64,000 bases of DNA from Pseudomonas sp. W4I3 (GCF_030816195.1 NZ_JAUSXS010000001.1:4611501-4675500), one strand, 5' to 3'. Positions 25,883-34,295 are shown, numbered from the stretch's first letter. Made by a program: numbers and translations. The notes: a model not told the origin generated them from the letters alone.

Positions 25883-25930
25883 CTGCCAGCTGACATGGCG
25901 CGCGTGATAGGTAGAGCGGGAGGCCAGCAC

Positions 25931-26008
25931 ATGACCAAAACTGCCAAGCCCCATCTGATCCGAGACGACGTGGTGGTCCTACGGATAACCCAGTTTCTGG
26001 CACGTTGA
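25931..26008 (+). pseudogene. 25-codon stub, possible N-terminus of a second SfnB-like oxidoreductase
   Basis: ATG 25931 has a good ribosome site (GGGAGG, seven bases away) and reads MTKTAKPHLIRDDVVVLRIT then QFLAR and stop. The 'PHLIRDD..VL.I...LA' pattern resembles how SfnB-type sulfur-acquisition oxidoreductases begin, but the match is short. It could also be a real small peptide. The location, just after the DszC-like gene, is where such a gene would be expected. Confidence 0.35.
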
Positions 26009-26066
26009 TCGGGCCAAGCTTTTGAAGCTGGTATCATCCGCGCCCTCACCCACCAGGCCAACACCC

Positions 26067-26237
26067 ATGAACCGCCAGAAAAAACTCCAGCAACTCTTCA
26101 AGGCCAAAGCTAAAAAGGCCAGCGCCAAACTGGCGCCAAAAAGCAAAGATAAATACGTCAGCAAGGCCGACCGTTTGAAGCTGGCGGCCGAGGCCGACCA
26201 AACGCCGGTTACGTCCCCCGAGACGCCTGCTGAATAA
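26067..26237 (+). CDS. DUF2986 family small basic protein
   Basis: A 56-residue, strongly lysine-rich protein: MNRQKKLQQLFKAKAKKASA then KLAPKSKDKYVSKADRLKLA. This matches the DUF2986 pattern ('MNRkKKi...lkkkAKKAnaKl...kpkYiSKAdR'), a small family of unknown function in gammaproteobacteria. The ATG at 26067 is chosen over an upstream in-frame ATG at 26022 because the family begins with this segment. Its 3' end overlaps the convergent GlxA-type gene by 29 bp. Confidence 0.75.
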   Translation: MNRQKKLQQLFKAKAKKASAKLAPKSKDKYVSKADRLKLAAEADQTPVTSPETPAE

Positions 26238-27204
26238 GGCGCATCGCTGAAGGCGTGCCCGCTTCGTATTTGCCCCAGATACGCCGCAGATGGCGCGCCG
26301 AACCAAAGCCTGCGCGCTCGGCGACGGTTTCGATATCCAGGCTCGACTCGACCAACAGCTCGCGGGCCACGGCCAGGCGCAGGCGGTGCAGGTAATCCAG
26401 CGGGCTGATGCCGACATGCTCGTGGAACAGGCGCGCCAGATGGCGACTGCCGGTGCAGGCCAGGTCCGCCATGCGGCTGACGGTCCAGGCTTCGCAGGGG
26501 GCGCAGGCGATAGCGTCCTGCACGCGGTGCACGGCCGGGTGCAGGTGATTACGCCCGGTTATCCATGGCGATAGCTGCGGATCACTGCCGCTGCGGCGCA
26601 CATACACCACCATATCCCGCGCCACGGCGCACGCCAGCCGGGGCCCGGCGCGCTCGGCGACCAGGTGCAGCATCATATCGATGCCGGCGGTGATCCCGGC
26701 ACTGCAACTGACCGGACCGTCAGTGACGTAAAGGCGGTTTTCCAGGACCCGGGCCTTCGGCGCCAGCGCCTGGAGGGTGGCGCACAGCGCGTGATGCGTG
26801 GTGCATTGGCGCCCGTCGAGCAGCCCCGCGCGGGCGGCCGTCAGCGCGCCGGCGCACACGCACATCAACCGCTCGCCGGACGGCGCGAACACATTCTGCA
26901 GCCACTGCACCAGGCGGTCGCTGGCTGATTCAAAGGCTTGCTGGCGTGTTTTCTCTACCTTCATGCTGGAGCCGACCAACACCACCAGGGTGCCCGGCGC
27001 CAGGCTGCTCGGCAAAGGTGCCAGGCCCGTCAGCGGCAAGCCGATGGAGCTATGCAGCGACGCCACCGGGCTGACGTACTGCAGCTCGAAAGCCACGGCC
27101 GCCGGGTCATCGACCTGCGCGGCCAGGCGCAGCACTTCGGCAGGGCCCGCCAGATCGAGCATCAGCACATTGGGCAACAGCACGAACAGCACCGGCACGC
27201 TCAT
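26209..27204 (-). CDS. GlxA-family AraC-type transcriptional regulator
   Basis: A 331-residue protein with an N-terminal DJ-1/PfpI-like domain (residues about 1-180; VPVLFVLLPNVLMLDLAGPA and MCVCAGALTAARAGLLDGRQ with the nucleophile-elbow cysteine region) and a C-terminal AraC DNA-binding domain (about 220-330; ACTGSRHLARLFHEHVGISP and ETVAERAGFGSARHLRRIWG). Relatives control amino-acid, carnitine/choline or nitrogen genes. The ATG at 27204 follows GGGG. It starts four bases after the stop of the isochorismatase-like gene, so the two are one operon and the regulator probably responds to the hydrolase's substrate. Confidence 0.87.
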   Translation of the reverse strand: MSVPVLFVLLPNVLMLDLAGPAEVLRLAAQVDDPAAVAFELQYVSPVASLHSSIGLPLTGLAPLPSSLAPGTLVVLVGSSMKVEKTRQQAFESASDRLVQWLQNVFAPSGERLMCVCAGALTAARAGLLDGRQCTTHHALCATLQALAPKARVLENRLYVTDGPVSCSAGITAGIDMMLHLVAERAGPRLACAVARDMVVYVRRSGSDPQLSPWITGRNHLHPAVHRVQDAIACAPCEAWTVSRMADLACTGSRHLARLFHEHVGISPLDYLHRLRLAVARELLVESSLDIETVAERAGFGSARHLRRIWGKYEAGTPSAMRLIQQASRGT

Positions 27205-27208
27205 CGGT

Positions 27209-27751
27209 TCACCCCGCCAATGCCTGGGCGACGGTGACGATGCGCGCAAACCGATCCTCCAGGACCAGCTCCGTTCGCTCGCGAATCTGCGCCGGGGTAT
27301 AGACGCGGCCGCTGCGTACGTGGGTCATAGCAAAAGTCAGCGTGGCCTCACTGACGAAGTCGACATTAAAACCGCTGTCCGAGGCCTGCCGCGTCGTGGT
27401 TTCACAGCACTGTTCGGTGCGAATACCACTGATGATCAACGTGGTGATGCCCCTCTGCGTGAGGTGCGCGGCCAACGCCGTACCGGCAAAAGCGCTGTGG
27501 TAGCGTTTGTGGATGACCAACTGCGGATCGATCGACAGTTCGCTCAATGCCCTGACGTTGCCCGATGCCATCGAAAAATGCCCCTGGTCTTCCACATGAA
27601 AGACTTGTACCACCGGTATGCCTTGCTGAACACAACCGTCGATGAGCGCCTGCTGGTTTGCCAGGTAATCGGGCAGGTCATTTTCGGACCAGTAGGATGA
27701 ATGACGAAAGGAATGCTGGGCGTCGATCACGATCAGGGCTTTGTGGCGCAT
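27209..27751 (-). CDS. Isochorismatase-family cysteine hydrolase
   Basis: A 180-residue cytosolic protein with the complete catalytic triad of the family: Asp in KALIVIDAQHSF, Lys in LVIHKRYHSAFAGT and Cys in ISGIRTEQCCETTTRQA. Members hydrolyse isochorismate, nicotinamide, N-carbamoylsarcosine or other amide/ether compounds. GGAAGGA lies before the ATG at 27751, and the frame extending to 27796 is not needed. Located directly upstream of a GlxA-type regulator in one operon; substrate unknown. No siderophore genes are near, so a true isochorismatase role is unlikely. Confidence 0.85.
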   Translation of the reverse strand: MRHKALIVIDAQHSFRHSSYWSENDLPDYLANQQALIDGCVQQGIPVVQVFHVEDQGHFSMASGNVRALSELSIDPQLVIHKRYHSAFAGTALAAHLTQRGITTLIISGIRTEQCCETTTRQASDSGFNVDFVSEATLTFAMTHVRSGRVYTPAQIRERTELVLEDRFARIVTVAQALAG

Positions 27752-27877
27752 GGGTGGTCCTTCCTGACTTACGTTGCGATGAATGATGCAAGCCATGGTA
27801 AGGACCGGGCCGGATGCGCAACAGGCGCGAGACGGACCGGTTCAGGACCGATTCGGACATGCGACCTTCGCCACTCT

Positions 27878-29089
27878 TCAGCAACCACTCAACGCGACCT
27901 GGGGCCGTTCGCCAGCGAAGAAGAACGGCCGCAGGCGCACGCCCACACTATTGCCGATAAACGCTGCCACCAGCCACAGCCAGCCATGCAGGCTGCCCGA
28001 GGCGATCCCGCTGAAGTAGGCGCCGATGTTGCAGCCGTACGCCAGGCGCGAACCATAACCGAGCAACAGCCCGCCGATGACCGCCGCGATCAACGAGCGT
28101 GCCGGAATCTTCAAACTCGGCGCGAAACGCCCGGCCAGGCCAGCGGCCAACAACGCGCCAAGCACGATGCCGATGTCCATGACGCTGGTGATGTCTTCCC
28201 AGACCGGTGCAGCCAGGGCCTTGGCGTTGCCCGGCATTTGCCAGAACGCCCAGCTGGCGACGTCCACACCCAGCCCACTCGCCACCTTGGCGCCCCACAG
28301 CGCGAACGCCGAAGTAATCCCCCATGGCCGCCCGGCCAGGGCCAGCGTGGCATAGTTGAGCAGGGCCAGGCCGATTGCCCCCCACACCAGCGGCCAAGGC
28401 CCGCGCAGGAAGCGGCGCAGGCCTTGATGTTCGCTACTCACGCCGACTTCAAGCTGGCCGTGGCGGCCCTTCTCCAGGCGCACGGTCACCAGCGCAATGA
28501 TCGCGAACACCGCCAGGCTCAGGACCAACGCCGGCAGTACGCCGAAGCTTTTGACGATTGAAACGGGCGCAAATGACGGCAAGGCAAACCACCAGTCAAC
28601 ATGATGAGTGGCGATCAACGAGCCGCAGATAAAGAACAGCAGGGTCACCAACATGCGCGCATTGCCGCCGCCCACGGTGAACAGCGTGCCCGACGCACAA
28701 CCACCGCCCAATTGCATGCCAATGCCGAAGATAAAGGCCCCGAATACCACCGACACCCCAGCCGGCGCCACCAACCCGACCACCGGCTGGCCAAACAAGG
28801 TTCCCGCCCCCAGCGCCGGGAAAAACAGCACCACCGCCACCGCCAGCATCACCATCTGCGCCCGCAACCCGGCGCCGCGCCGGTCCTTGATAAACACCCG
28901 CCAGGCCGAGGTAAAACCAAAGGCGGCGTGGTACAGCGTCAAGCCCAAGGCGGCGCCGACGATCAACAGCAGAACCTGGCGGATACCCACCGCGTTTTGC
29001 AGGAACAGGGCGCCTGCTACCAGGACGATAAAGGCCACCAGGGGCGCGACTGGCTTGCGCGCCGGCGTCAGGGAAAGAGAGGTGCTCAT
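27878..29089 (-). CDS. YeeE/YedE-family transporter (thiosulfate/sulfur-type)
   Basis: A 403-residue inner-membrane protein with about ten hydrophobic helices. It carries the cysteine signatures of the family: GMQLGGGCASGTLFTVGGGN in the first half and SRLAYGCNIGAYFSGIASG in the second, which in TsuA line the thiosulfate path. The N-terminal 25 residues are cytosolic. It is separate from the hydrolase-regulator pair (126-bp gap) and may be another sulfur-related gene in this neighbourhood. No TsuB (TusA-like) partner is present. Substrate thiosulfate is likely but unproven. Confidence 0.82.
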   Translation of the reverse strand: MSTSLSLTPARKPVAPLVAFIVLVAGALFLQNAVGIRQVLLLIVGAALGLTLYHAAFGFTSAWRVFIKDRRGAGLRAQMVMLAVAVVLFFPALGAGTLFGQPVVGLVAPAGVSVVFGAFIFGIGMQLGGGCASGTLFTVGGGNARMLVTLLFFICGSLIATHHVDWWFALPSFAPVSIVKSFGVLPALVLSLAVFAIIALVTVRLEKGRHGQLEVGVSSEHQGLRRFLRGPWPLVWGAIGLALLNYATLALAGRPWGITSAFALWGAKVASGLGVDVASWAFWQMPGNAKALAAPVWEDITSVMDIGIVLGALLAAGLAGRFAPSLKIPARSLIAAVIGGLLLGYGSRLAYGCNIGAYFSGIASGSLHGWLWLVAAFIGNSVGVRLRPFFFAGERPQVALSGC

Positions 29090-29243
29090 GGGGATCTCGA
29101 TGTGTTTGAAGGTGACCAGTATAAACCCGGAGTGATTGCGACCGACTTAGTCAGTATGTTTGGAAATACCAGACGGCTTAGCCAGTCAAACTCGTGACTC
29201 GTGACAGCCAACAGATAGCGCCCTCTCCCACCAATGTGAACTT

Positions 29244-29783
29244 TTATCGAAGATTAATCAGCGATCTCAGTACATGGTCTTCCCAAGCATCAGCAATTTT
29301 TAGGTAGGCTCGGGCGTAGCCCTCCCTTTCAAACCCCAAGGACTGTAGAAGGCGCTCGCTTCGCACATTGCTCGGCAAATGGTTGGCCATAATTCGATGC
29401 AGGCCGACTTGCTCAAAGCAGTAATCGTTGGTGATTTGAAGTGCTTTTCTCATCAAACCTCTGCCTTGGGCAGCTTCTGCCAGTGAAAAGCCGAGGTTGC
29501 ATGCTTGAAAAACGCCCCTCACGATGTTCGTGTAATTACAGCGCCCCAGAAGCTCTCCACTCTCAGGTTCCAGCAGGAGAAAAAAAACGGCCCCTGCGGC
29601 TTGCATACTTTCAAGCTGCTCCTGGACCCTCGCCCTAGCGCTCTCAGCGGTGAAGTACTGCTCATCCCTTAGCGGTTCCCAGCGTTGCAAGTGACCACGA
29701 TTCGCTTTTTCGTAGCGGTTAATCAGCTCACAGTCGTCACTCGTTAATGCTCGAAGAAAAAATCCTTCACCTGAGTACTCCAT
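29244..29783 (-). CDS. GNAT N-acetyltransferase, RimJ/RimL type
   Basis: A 179-residue acetyltransferase. The acetyl-CoA loop is seen in NLGFSLAEAAQGRGLMRKAL (about residues 98-117), followed by HRIMANHLPSNVRSERLLQS and LGFEREGYARAYLKI, which match RimJ/RimL/SpeG-like enzymes. The start at 29783 (GGAGG just before) is preferred; the longer frame runs back into the tRNA gene. Its base composition is a little AT-richer than the neighbours. Substrate unknown; ribosomal-protein or small-molecule N-acetylation are the family options. Confidence 0.85.
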   Translation of the reverse strand: MEYSGEGFFLRALTSDDCELINRYEKANRGHLQRWEPLRDEQYFTAESARARVQEQLESMQAAGAVFFLLLEPESGELLGRCNYTNIVRGVFQACNLGFSLAEAAQGRGLMRKALQITNDYCFEQVGLHRIMANHLPSNVRSERLLQSLGFEREGYARAYLKIADAWEDHVLRSLINLR

Positions 29784-29885
29784 ACGCCCTCCAACCCATT
29801 GATGACTGAGTTTAACGAATCGAAGGATTAAAGGTGGCATCACGAATTGCGCCATGCATCTGGATGGCTTGGTCAAATCCAAGGC

Positions 29886-29916
29886 AAAAAAAAGCCTGCA
29901 TCGCTGCAGGCTTTTC
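29886..29916 (-). terminator. Intrinsic terminator of tRNA-Asn
   Basis: AAAGCCTGCA-TCGC-TGCAGGCTTT gives a perfect 10-bp stem at 29891-29914; on the minus strand it is followed by a run of T residues (29886-29893). It lies six bases past the encoded CCA of the tRNA gene. Confidence 0.88.
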
Positions 29917-29922
29917 TCTATC

Positions 29923-29998
29923 TGGCTCCACGACCTGGACTCGAACCAGGGACCCAATGATTAACAGTCATTTGCTCTACCAACTGAGCTATCGCGGA
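29923..29998 (-). tRNA. tRNA-Asn (GTT)
   Basis: The minus strand reads TCCGCGATAGCTCAGTTGGT at the 5' end, an anticodon loop GACTGTTAATC with anticodon GTT, then GGTTCGAGTCCAGG for the T arm and GTGGAGCCA at the 3' end including the encoded CCA. 76 nt, with the acceptor stem pairing TCCGCGA with TCGTGGA (one G-T). A terminator follows directly. Confidence 0.95.
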
Positions 29999-30052
29999 AT
30001 GCGCCGTATGTTACTGATTAAAAAGAAGAAGTCAACCCTCTTCTGACGTGCG

Positions 30053-30955
30053 TCACGCCTGCGCAGGATGATCGGTCGAAACCGCCTGCTCCTTGGCCAG
30101 TTCCAGCCAGGCTCGCGCTGCCGGTGGCAAGTGGGCGCTGGCGCGCCAGGCCAGGGCGATGTGCCAGTCGGTGTGTGGCTCGTTCAAGGGGATCAGTGCG
30201 ATGCCGGCGTGTTGGTGTTTGTGCGCCAGCATCCGTGGCAGGAAGGCCACGCCCAGGCCGGCGGTGACCAGGTCGACAATAAAGTCGATCTGCCCGCTGC
30301 GTGCCGTCACTTTGGGAACAACGCCCTTGCGTTCGCAGGCGGCGAGGATTTTCGCGTTGAGGGCAAAACCCGCTTCGAACAGAATGAACGGTGAGTCCGC
30401 CAGGTCGGTGAAGTCAATGCGTTTGCGGCGCGCCAATGGGTGGCTGACAGGCAATACGGCAATCAACGGTTCGTTGCGTACAGGCTGATAGTCGAAGCCC
30501 TCGTCTACCGGCAGCAGCAAGGCCGCCAGGTCGACCTCCCCTGCTTCGAGGCATTCGCGCAGTTTCTTGCTGCCGTATTCGGTGAGCTCGATGTCGATGT
30601 CGGGGTAGCGTGTGCGGTAGGTGGCAAACATTGCAGCGAACAGTACGCCACACCCCACCGGCGGCAGGCCGATACGCAGCACCCCGCGCTTGAAGCCGCG
30701 CAGGTCGTTGATCTCCACCATCAGGTCATGATGCTCGGCAAGCAGTACCAGGGCGCGGCGGTAGGCAATTTCGCCAGCGGCGGTGAGTTCGTTCCTATGG
30801 CCGAGACGGTTGAGCAGCGGTGTGCCCAATTCTTCCTCAAGGGTCTTCACCGCCTTGCTGACGGTGGACTGGGTCAGGGACACCACCTCGGCCGCCTGGG
30901 AAAAACCACCCTGGCGTACCACTTCGACAAACGCTCGCAGGGTTCGCAGGTTCAT
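30053..30955 (-). CDS. LysR-family transcriptional regulator
   Basis: A 300-residue LysR regulator. The winged helix is at residues 1-60 (MNLRTLRAFVEVVRQGGFSQ and SLTQSTVSKAVKTLEEELGT), and the periplasmic-binding-type effector domain from about 90 to 295 starts with GVLRIGLPPVGCGVLFAAMF. AAGGA lies before the ATG. It is divergent from the lldD-type gene with a 100-bp gap containing a GATAAAA/TTTTATC inverted repeat, so it likely activates lldD in response to an alpha-hydroxy acid. L-lactate genes of pseudomonads are more often under a GntR (LldR), so the ligand may differ. Confidence 0.88.
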   Translation of the reverse strand: MNLRTLRAFVEVVRQGGFSQAAEVVSLTQSTVSKAVKTLEEELGTPLLNRLGHRNELTAAGEIAYRRALVLLAEHHDLMVEINDLRGFKRGVLRIGLPPVGCGVLFAAMFATYRTRYPDIDIELTEYGSKKLRECLEAGEVDLAALLLPVDEGFDYQPVRNEPLIAVLPVSHPLARRKRIDFTDLADSPFILFEAGFALNAKILAACERKGVVPKVTARSGQIDFIVDLVTAGLGVAFLPRMLAHKHQHAGIALIPLNEPHTDWHIALAWRASAHLPPAARAWLELAKEQAVSTDHPAQA

Positions 30956-30984
30956 CAGTATTCCTTAAACGACTGGGTGGCAGC

Positions 30985-31003
30985 GATAAAAGTTGTTTTT
31001 ATC
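30985..31003. promoter_or_regulatory. GATAAAA-N5-TTTTATC, candidate LysR binding site
   Basis: A perfect 7-bp inverted repeat in the middle of the 100-bp gap between the LysR gene and the lldD-type gene. It contains a T-N11-A arrangement, the usual core of LysR sites. Confidence 0.5.
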
Positions 31004-31055
31004 ATGCCAGAACTTTGCTTATCGTGGAGCACTTTCCCGAGTGGAGCCCACGTGC

Positions 31056-32195
31056 ATGATTATTTCGTCCGCATCCGATTACCGCGCGGCCGCCAAGCGC
31101 AAGTTGCCGCGCTTTTTATTCGACTATATCGATGGTGGCGCCTACGCCGAGCACACACTGCGCGCCAATAGCTCGGACCTGGCAGCAATCAGCCTGCGCC
31201 AGCGCATCTTGCGCAACGTGGACAACCTGAGCTTGAAGACCACGCTCTTCGATCAGGAACTGGCCATGCCGGTCATTCTCAGCCCGGTCGGCTTGACGGG
31301 CATGTACGCACGCCGCGGTGAAGTACAAGCGGCCAAGGCTGCGGCGAACAAAGGCGTGCCTTTCTGCCTGTCGACGGTGTCGGTGTGCCCGATTGAGGAA
31401 GTGGCTTCGCAAAGCCCACAGTCGATCTGGTTCCAGCTGTACGTGCTCAAGGATCGCGGCTTTATGCGCAATGCCCTGGAGCGGGCGCAAGCGGCGGGAG
31501 TTACCACACTGGTGTTCACTGTCGACATGCCAACCCCCGGTGCCCGTTACCGTGATGCGCACTCGGGCATGTCCGGGCCGTATGCGGCGCAACGGCGAAT
31601 GTTGCAGGCCGTGACCAAGCCGCAATGGGCCTTCGATGTGGGCGTGATGGGCCGTCCCCACGACCTCGGCAGTATTTCCAGGTACTTGGGCAAACCCACG
31701 CACCTGGAAGACTACATTGGCTGGCTGGCCAGCAACTTCGACCCGTCGATCAGTTGGAAAGATCTGGAGTGGATTCGCGAATTCTGGAAAGGCCCGATGA
31801 TCATCAAAGGCATTCTGGACCCGCAGGACGCCAAGGATGCCGTGAGCTTCGGCGCCGACGGCATCGTGGTCTCCAACCATGGCGGGCGCCAGCTCGATGG
31901 CGTGCTGTCCACCGCCAAGGCGTTGCCGCCGATTGCCGAGGCAGTCGGCGATGACCTCACGGTGTTGGTGGATTCGGGTATTCGCTCCGGGCTCGACGTG
32001 GTGCGCATGCTCGCGCTCGGCGCCAAGGCCTGCCTGCTGGGGCGCTCTACGGTGTATGCGCTGGCGGCCGACGGCCAACATGGCGTGGAAAACCTGCTGG
32101 ATATCTTCGCCAAGGAAATGCGAGTGGCGATGACGCTGACCGGCGTCACCTCCATCGCACAGATCGACCGCTCCACACTGGTAACCGCGTCATGA
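31056..32195 (+). CDS. lldD: FMN-dependent alpha-hydroxy-acid dehydrogenase, L-lactate dehydrogenase type
   Basis: A 379-residue TIM-barrel flavoenzyme. The start MIISSASDYRAAAKRKLPRF and FDYIDGGAYAEHTLRAN match LldD; active-site segments include MIIKGILDPQDAKDA (catalytic Lys), GIVVSNHGGRQLDGV (the His-Gly-Gly-Arg signature) and DSGIRSGLDVVRML. LldD oxidises L-lactate to pyruvate at the inner membrane and passes electrons to quinone. No lldP permease or lutABC-like genes adjoin, and the divergent regulator is LysR rather than GntR, so a related hydroxy acid such as mandelate is possible. Confidence 0.82.
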   Translation: MIISSASDYRAAAKRKLPRFLFDYIDGGAYAEHTLRANSSDLAAISLRQRILRNVDNLSLKTTLFDQELAMPVILSPVGLTGMYARRGEVQAAKAAANKGVPFCLSTVSVCPIEEVASQSPQSIWFQLYVLKDRGFMRNALERAQAAGVTTLVFTVDMPTPGARYRDAHSGMSGPYAAQRRMLQAVTKPQWAFDVGVMGRPHDLGSISRYLGKPTHLEDYIGWLASNFDPSISWKDLEWIREFWKGPMIIKGILDPQDAKDAVSFGADGIVVSNHGGRQLDGVLSTAKALPPIAEAVGDDLTVLVDSGIRSGLDVVRMLALGAKACLLGRSTVYALAADGQHGVENLLDIFAKEMRVAMTLTGVTSIAQIDRSTLVTAS

Positions 32196-32497
32196 CCCTC
32201 AACCTTAGCCAGAGAAATGACGCGACTGAACGTTGACTGCTTTTCGAACCCTGGCAGTCGGTTGATTTATATAGCTAATTATTAATTCAAACGATTTGGC
32301 ACGAATCTAGCTCTAACCCCACTCAAGCAGGTCAAGCGATGACAAGACGTGTGGCAGTGCACTGGGCTTATAACCCAGCACAAAGCGGTTTAGACTGTTT
32401 CCAATGTTTTACGGAACTGAAGGAACAGTAAGACGCTTGGCACATGCCACTCTCATCCCGCCTGTAAGACAGTCAAGTGCTTAGAGGCCGCCTAATT
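32196..32497. other. 302-bp intergenic region without a gene
   Basis: Between lldD and the diguanylate cyclase. A GACTGC/GCAGTC pair with a 13-base loop (32235-32259) may help end lldD. An AT-rich patch (32260-32300, TTATATAGCTAATTATTAAT) looks like promoter DNA. A small CTGGG/CCCAG hairpin sits at 32362-32378. No reading frame with a ribosome site was found. Confidence 0.55.
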
Positions 32498-33424
32498 ATG
32501 AAAACACCGACCCAGACCAACGCAATTGACTTCGACAGTGCCAAATTGCAACGCCTGGGATTCGGTCAGCCGTCCCTTCGTCCCCATCGCCCCACCAGCC
32601 TCGGCCAGCTTCGCCAGCAACTGGGCCAGCAATTGCAGACCAGCCTGGAACCGGAGCGCATCCTCGCCCTGTTCTTCCGTGAAGTGCAACACCTGGTGCC
32701 GCTGGATGCCCTGCATTACCGCCATGCCATCAGCGACCTGCGCCTTGAGTTCGGCCATCGCGGCCATCATTCGGTGAGCTACACCTTGAGCCATGAGGGT
32801 GAGCACTTGGGCGAGCTGATATTTCGCCGCAACCAACGTTTTCTGGAAGAAGAACTCGGCCAACTCGAATCCCTGCTGGCCACGTTGCTCTATCCCATGC
32901 GTAACGCCCTGCTCTACCGCACCGCCACTCGCAGCGCGTTACGCGATCCCTTGACCGAAACCGGCAATCGCGTCGCCATGGACCAGACCCTGCAACGGGA
33001 AATTGACATGGCTCGGCGCCACATGCACCCGCTGTCCCTGTTGATGCTGGACATCGATCATTTCAAAAGGGTCAATGACACCCACGGCCATACGGCTGGC
33101 GACAGCGTACTGCGCGCCGTGGCCGCAGCAATCAAAAGTCAGTTGCGCAACGTGGACATGGTGTTTCGGTTCGGCGGGGAAGAGTTTCTGATCCTGCTTT
33201 CCAATACCGGGCGCGATGCGGCGCGGATGGTCGGCGAGCGCCTGCGCCAGGCGGCCCAAGCCCAGGATTATTGGGTGGAGGGTAAGCGGGTCGAATTGAC
33301 GGTCAGCCTGGGCTGCTCGACGTTGCTGGCGGCGGAGTCGGCTGAAAGCCTGCTGCGCCGGGCCGACAATGCGTTGTACGTGGCCAAGCGCGAAGGCCGC
33401 AATCGCTTGGCCATGGCGGGGTAG
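32498..33424 (+). CDS. Diguanylate cyclase (GGDEF domain)
   Basis: A 308-residue cytosolic protein. Residues about 30-140 are a predicted sensory region, possibly GAF-like (LEPERILALFFREVQHLVPL then LEFGHRGHHSVSYTLSHEG). The GGDEF domain spans about 150-305 and has the active-site motif FRFGGEEFLILLSNTGRD near residue 226, preceded by RNVD at the position of the inhibitory I-site (RxxD five residues before GGEEF). So it should make c-di-GMP from two GTP and be product-inhibited. The ATG at 32498 is preceded by AGAGG at a longish distance. Confidence 0.88.
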   Translation: MKTPTQTNAIDFDSAKLQRLGFGQPSLRPHRPTSLGQLRQQLGQQLQTSLEPERILALFFREVQHLVPLDALHYRHAISDLRLEFGHRGHHSVSYTLSHEGEHLGELIFRRNQRFLEEELGQLESLLATLLYPMRNALLYRTATRSALRDPLTETGNRVAMDQTLQREIDMARRHMHPLSLLMLDIDHFKRVNDTHGHTAGDSVLRAVAAAIKSQLRNVDMVFRFGGEEFLILLSNTGRDAARMVGERLRQAAQAQDYWVEGKRVELTVSLGCSTLLAAESAESLLRRADNALYVAKREGRNRLAMAG

Positions 33425-33435
33425 AACCCCGCCAT
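33413..33435. terminator. Bidirectional hairpin that contains the cyclase stop codon
   Basis: ATGGCGGGG-TAGAA-CCCCGCCAT is a perfect 9-bp stem whose loop holds the TAG of the diguanylate cyclase. It lies ten bases from the stop of the convergent TenA-like gene, so it could end both transcripts, although no clear T-run follows on either side. Confidence 0.5.
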
Positions 33436-33445
33436 CACCGGTGCC

Positions 33446-34252
33446 TCACGCCTCGCTGGCGACGCGAGCCTGGCGCTCACGAACGAGTGACGGCGCCTTT
33501 TCCTTCTCTTGCTCCAGGCGCATGCAGCTTTCCAGGAACAGATACATATAGTCGTAGCTCTTGCACACCGCCTGGCGCAACTCCACCTGCAGTGACTTGC
33601 TCGGGTTCGTGCCGGCCAGCGTGCAGATGATTTCCAGGGCTTCCCAAGGGTGCGCGTCATCGTACTGGGCGTGCATCTTCAGCCATTTCATCGCGCGCTT
33701 GCGTTCTTCCTCCGGGAAGGCGGCGGCATACACCCCCGTGGAACAGACCACGGCGGACCACTCCCCGGTCGCTCCCTCGATGGCGTAGTTGGTGGCGGCA
33801 ATCGCGACAATCAGCGAATCGGCAGAACTGGTGTGCCAGCACCAGTGACTCAATGCGTGCAATTCCGGTGGCACTTCTTGTGCCTGCAGCTCGTCGAGGC
33901 TGACGCCGTGGGCATGCGCCCAGTTCACCCAGTAATCGGCGTGGTTCAATTCCACGCGAATGTTGCGCATCAGCCAACGTCGCGCCATGTCCTCCCCAGG
34001 ATGACGGGCAAACTTGGTCTTGGTGAGGTTTTGTGCCATGTACAAGGCAAACTGCTCCACCACTGGCCAGCCACCGATCAGGTAGTGGCGCATGGTCTTG
34101 GCGCTGAGCGCGTTATCGCGCATGCGCTGGTACAGTTCGTGTTCGACAACCCGACGCTTGCTCTCGCTACAGTCCTGGATCAGTTGCTGCGCCCAGGTTG
34201 GGTAACTTGAGGCTTCCATAAGCGGGCCGGTTCTGTTGAATGCGTCGATCAC
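33446..34252 (-). CDS. TenA/PqqC-like (heme-oxygenase-fold) protein
   Basis: A 268-residue, all-helical protein. Segments such as MRHYLIGGWPVVEQFALYMA, MRNIRVELNHADYWVNWA, ATNYAIEGATGEWSAVV and MKWLKMHAQYDDAHPWEALE fit the TenA/PqqC/CADD heme-oxygenase-like superfamily; the conserved Glu and His residues in these helices could bind a metal or an organic ligand. The GTG at 34252 with AAGGAG eight bases before it is the best start; the longer frame to 34366 lacks support. It lies 44 bp upstream (minus strand: downstream) of the RbdA-like gene. True TenA is thiaminase II, but no thiamine genes are close. Confidence 0.7.
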   Translation of the reverse strand: MIDAFNRTGPLMEASSYPTWAQQLIQDCSESKRRVVEHELYQRMRDNALSAKTMRHYLIGGWPVVEQFALYMAQNLTKTKFARHPGEDMARRWLMRNIRVELNHADYWVNWAHAHGVSLDELQAQEVPPELHALSHWCWHTSSADSLIVAIAATNYAIEGATGEWSAVVCSTGVYAAAFPEEERKRAMKWLKMHAQYDDAHPWEALEIICTLAGTNPSKSLQVELRQAVCKSYDYMYLFLESCMRLEQEKEKAPSLVRERQARVASEA

Positions 34253-34295
34253 TGTAGGGCTCCTTTTTAAGTGTGATGTACAGACCAGCAAAGTT

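Noticed and set aside
29923..29998. tRNA-Asn as an integration site
   Set aside because: No integrase or direct repeat of the tRNA 3' end was seen nearby, and the flanking genes look ordinary.
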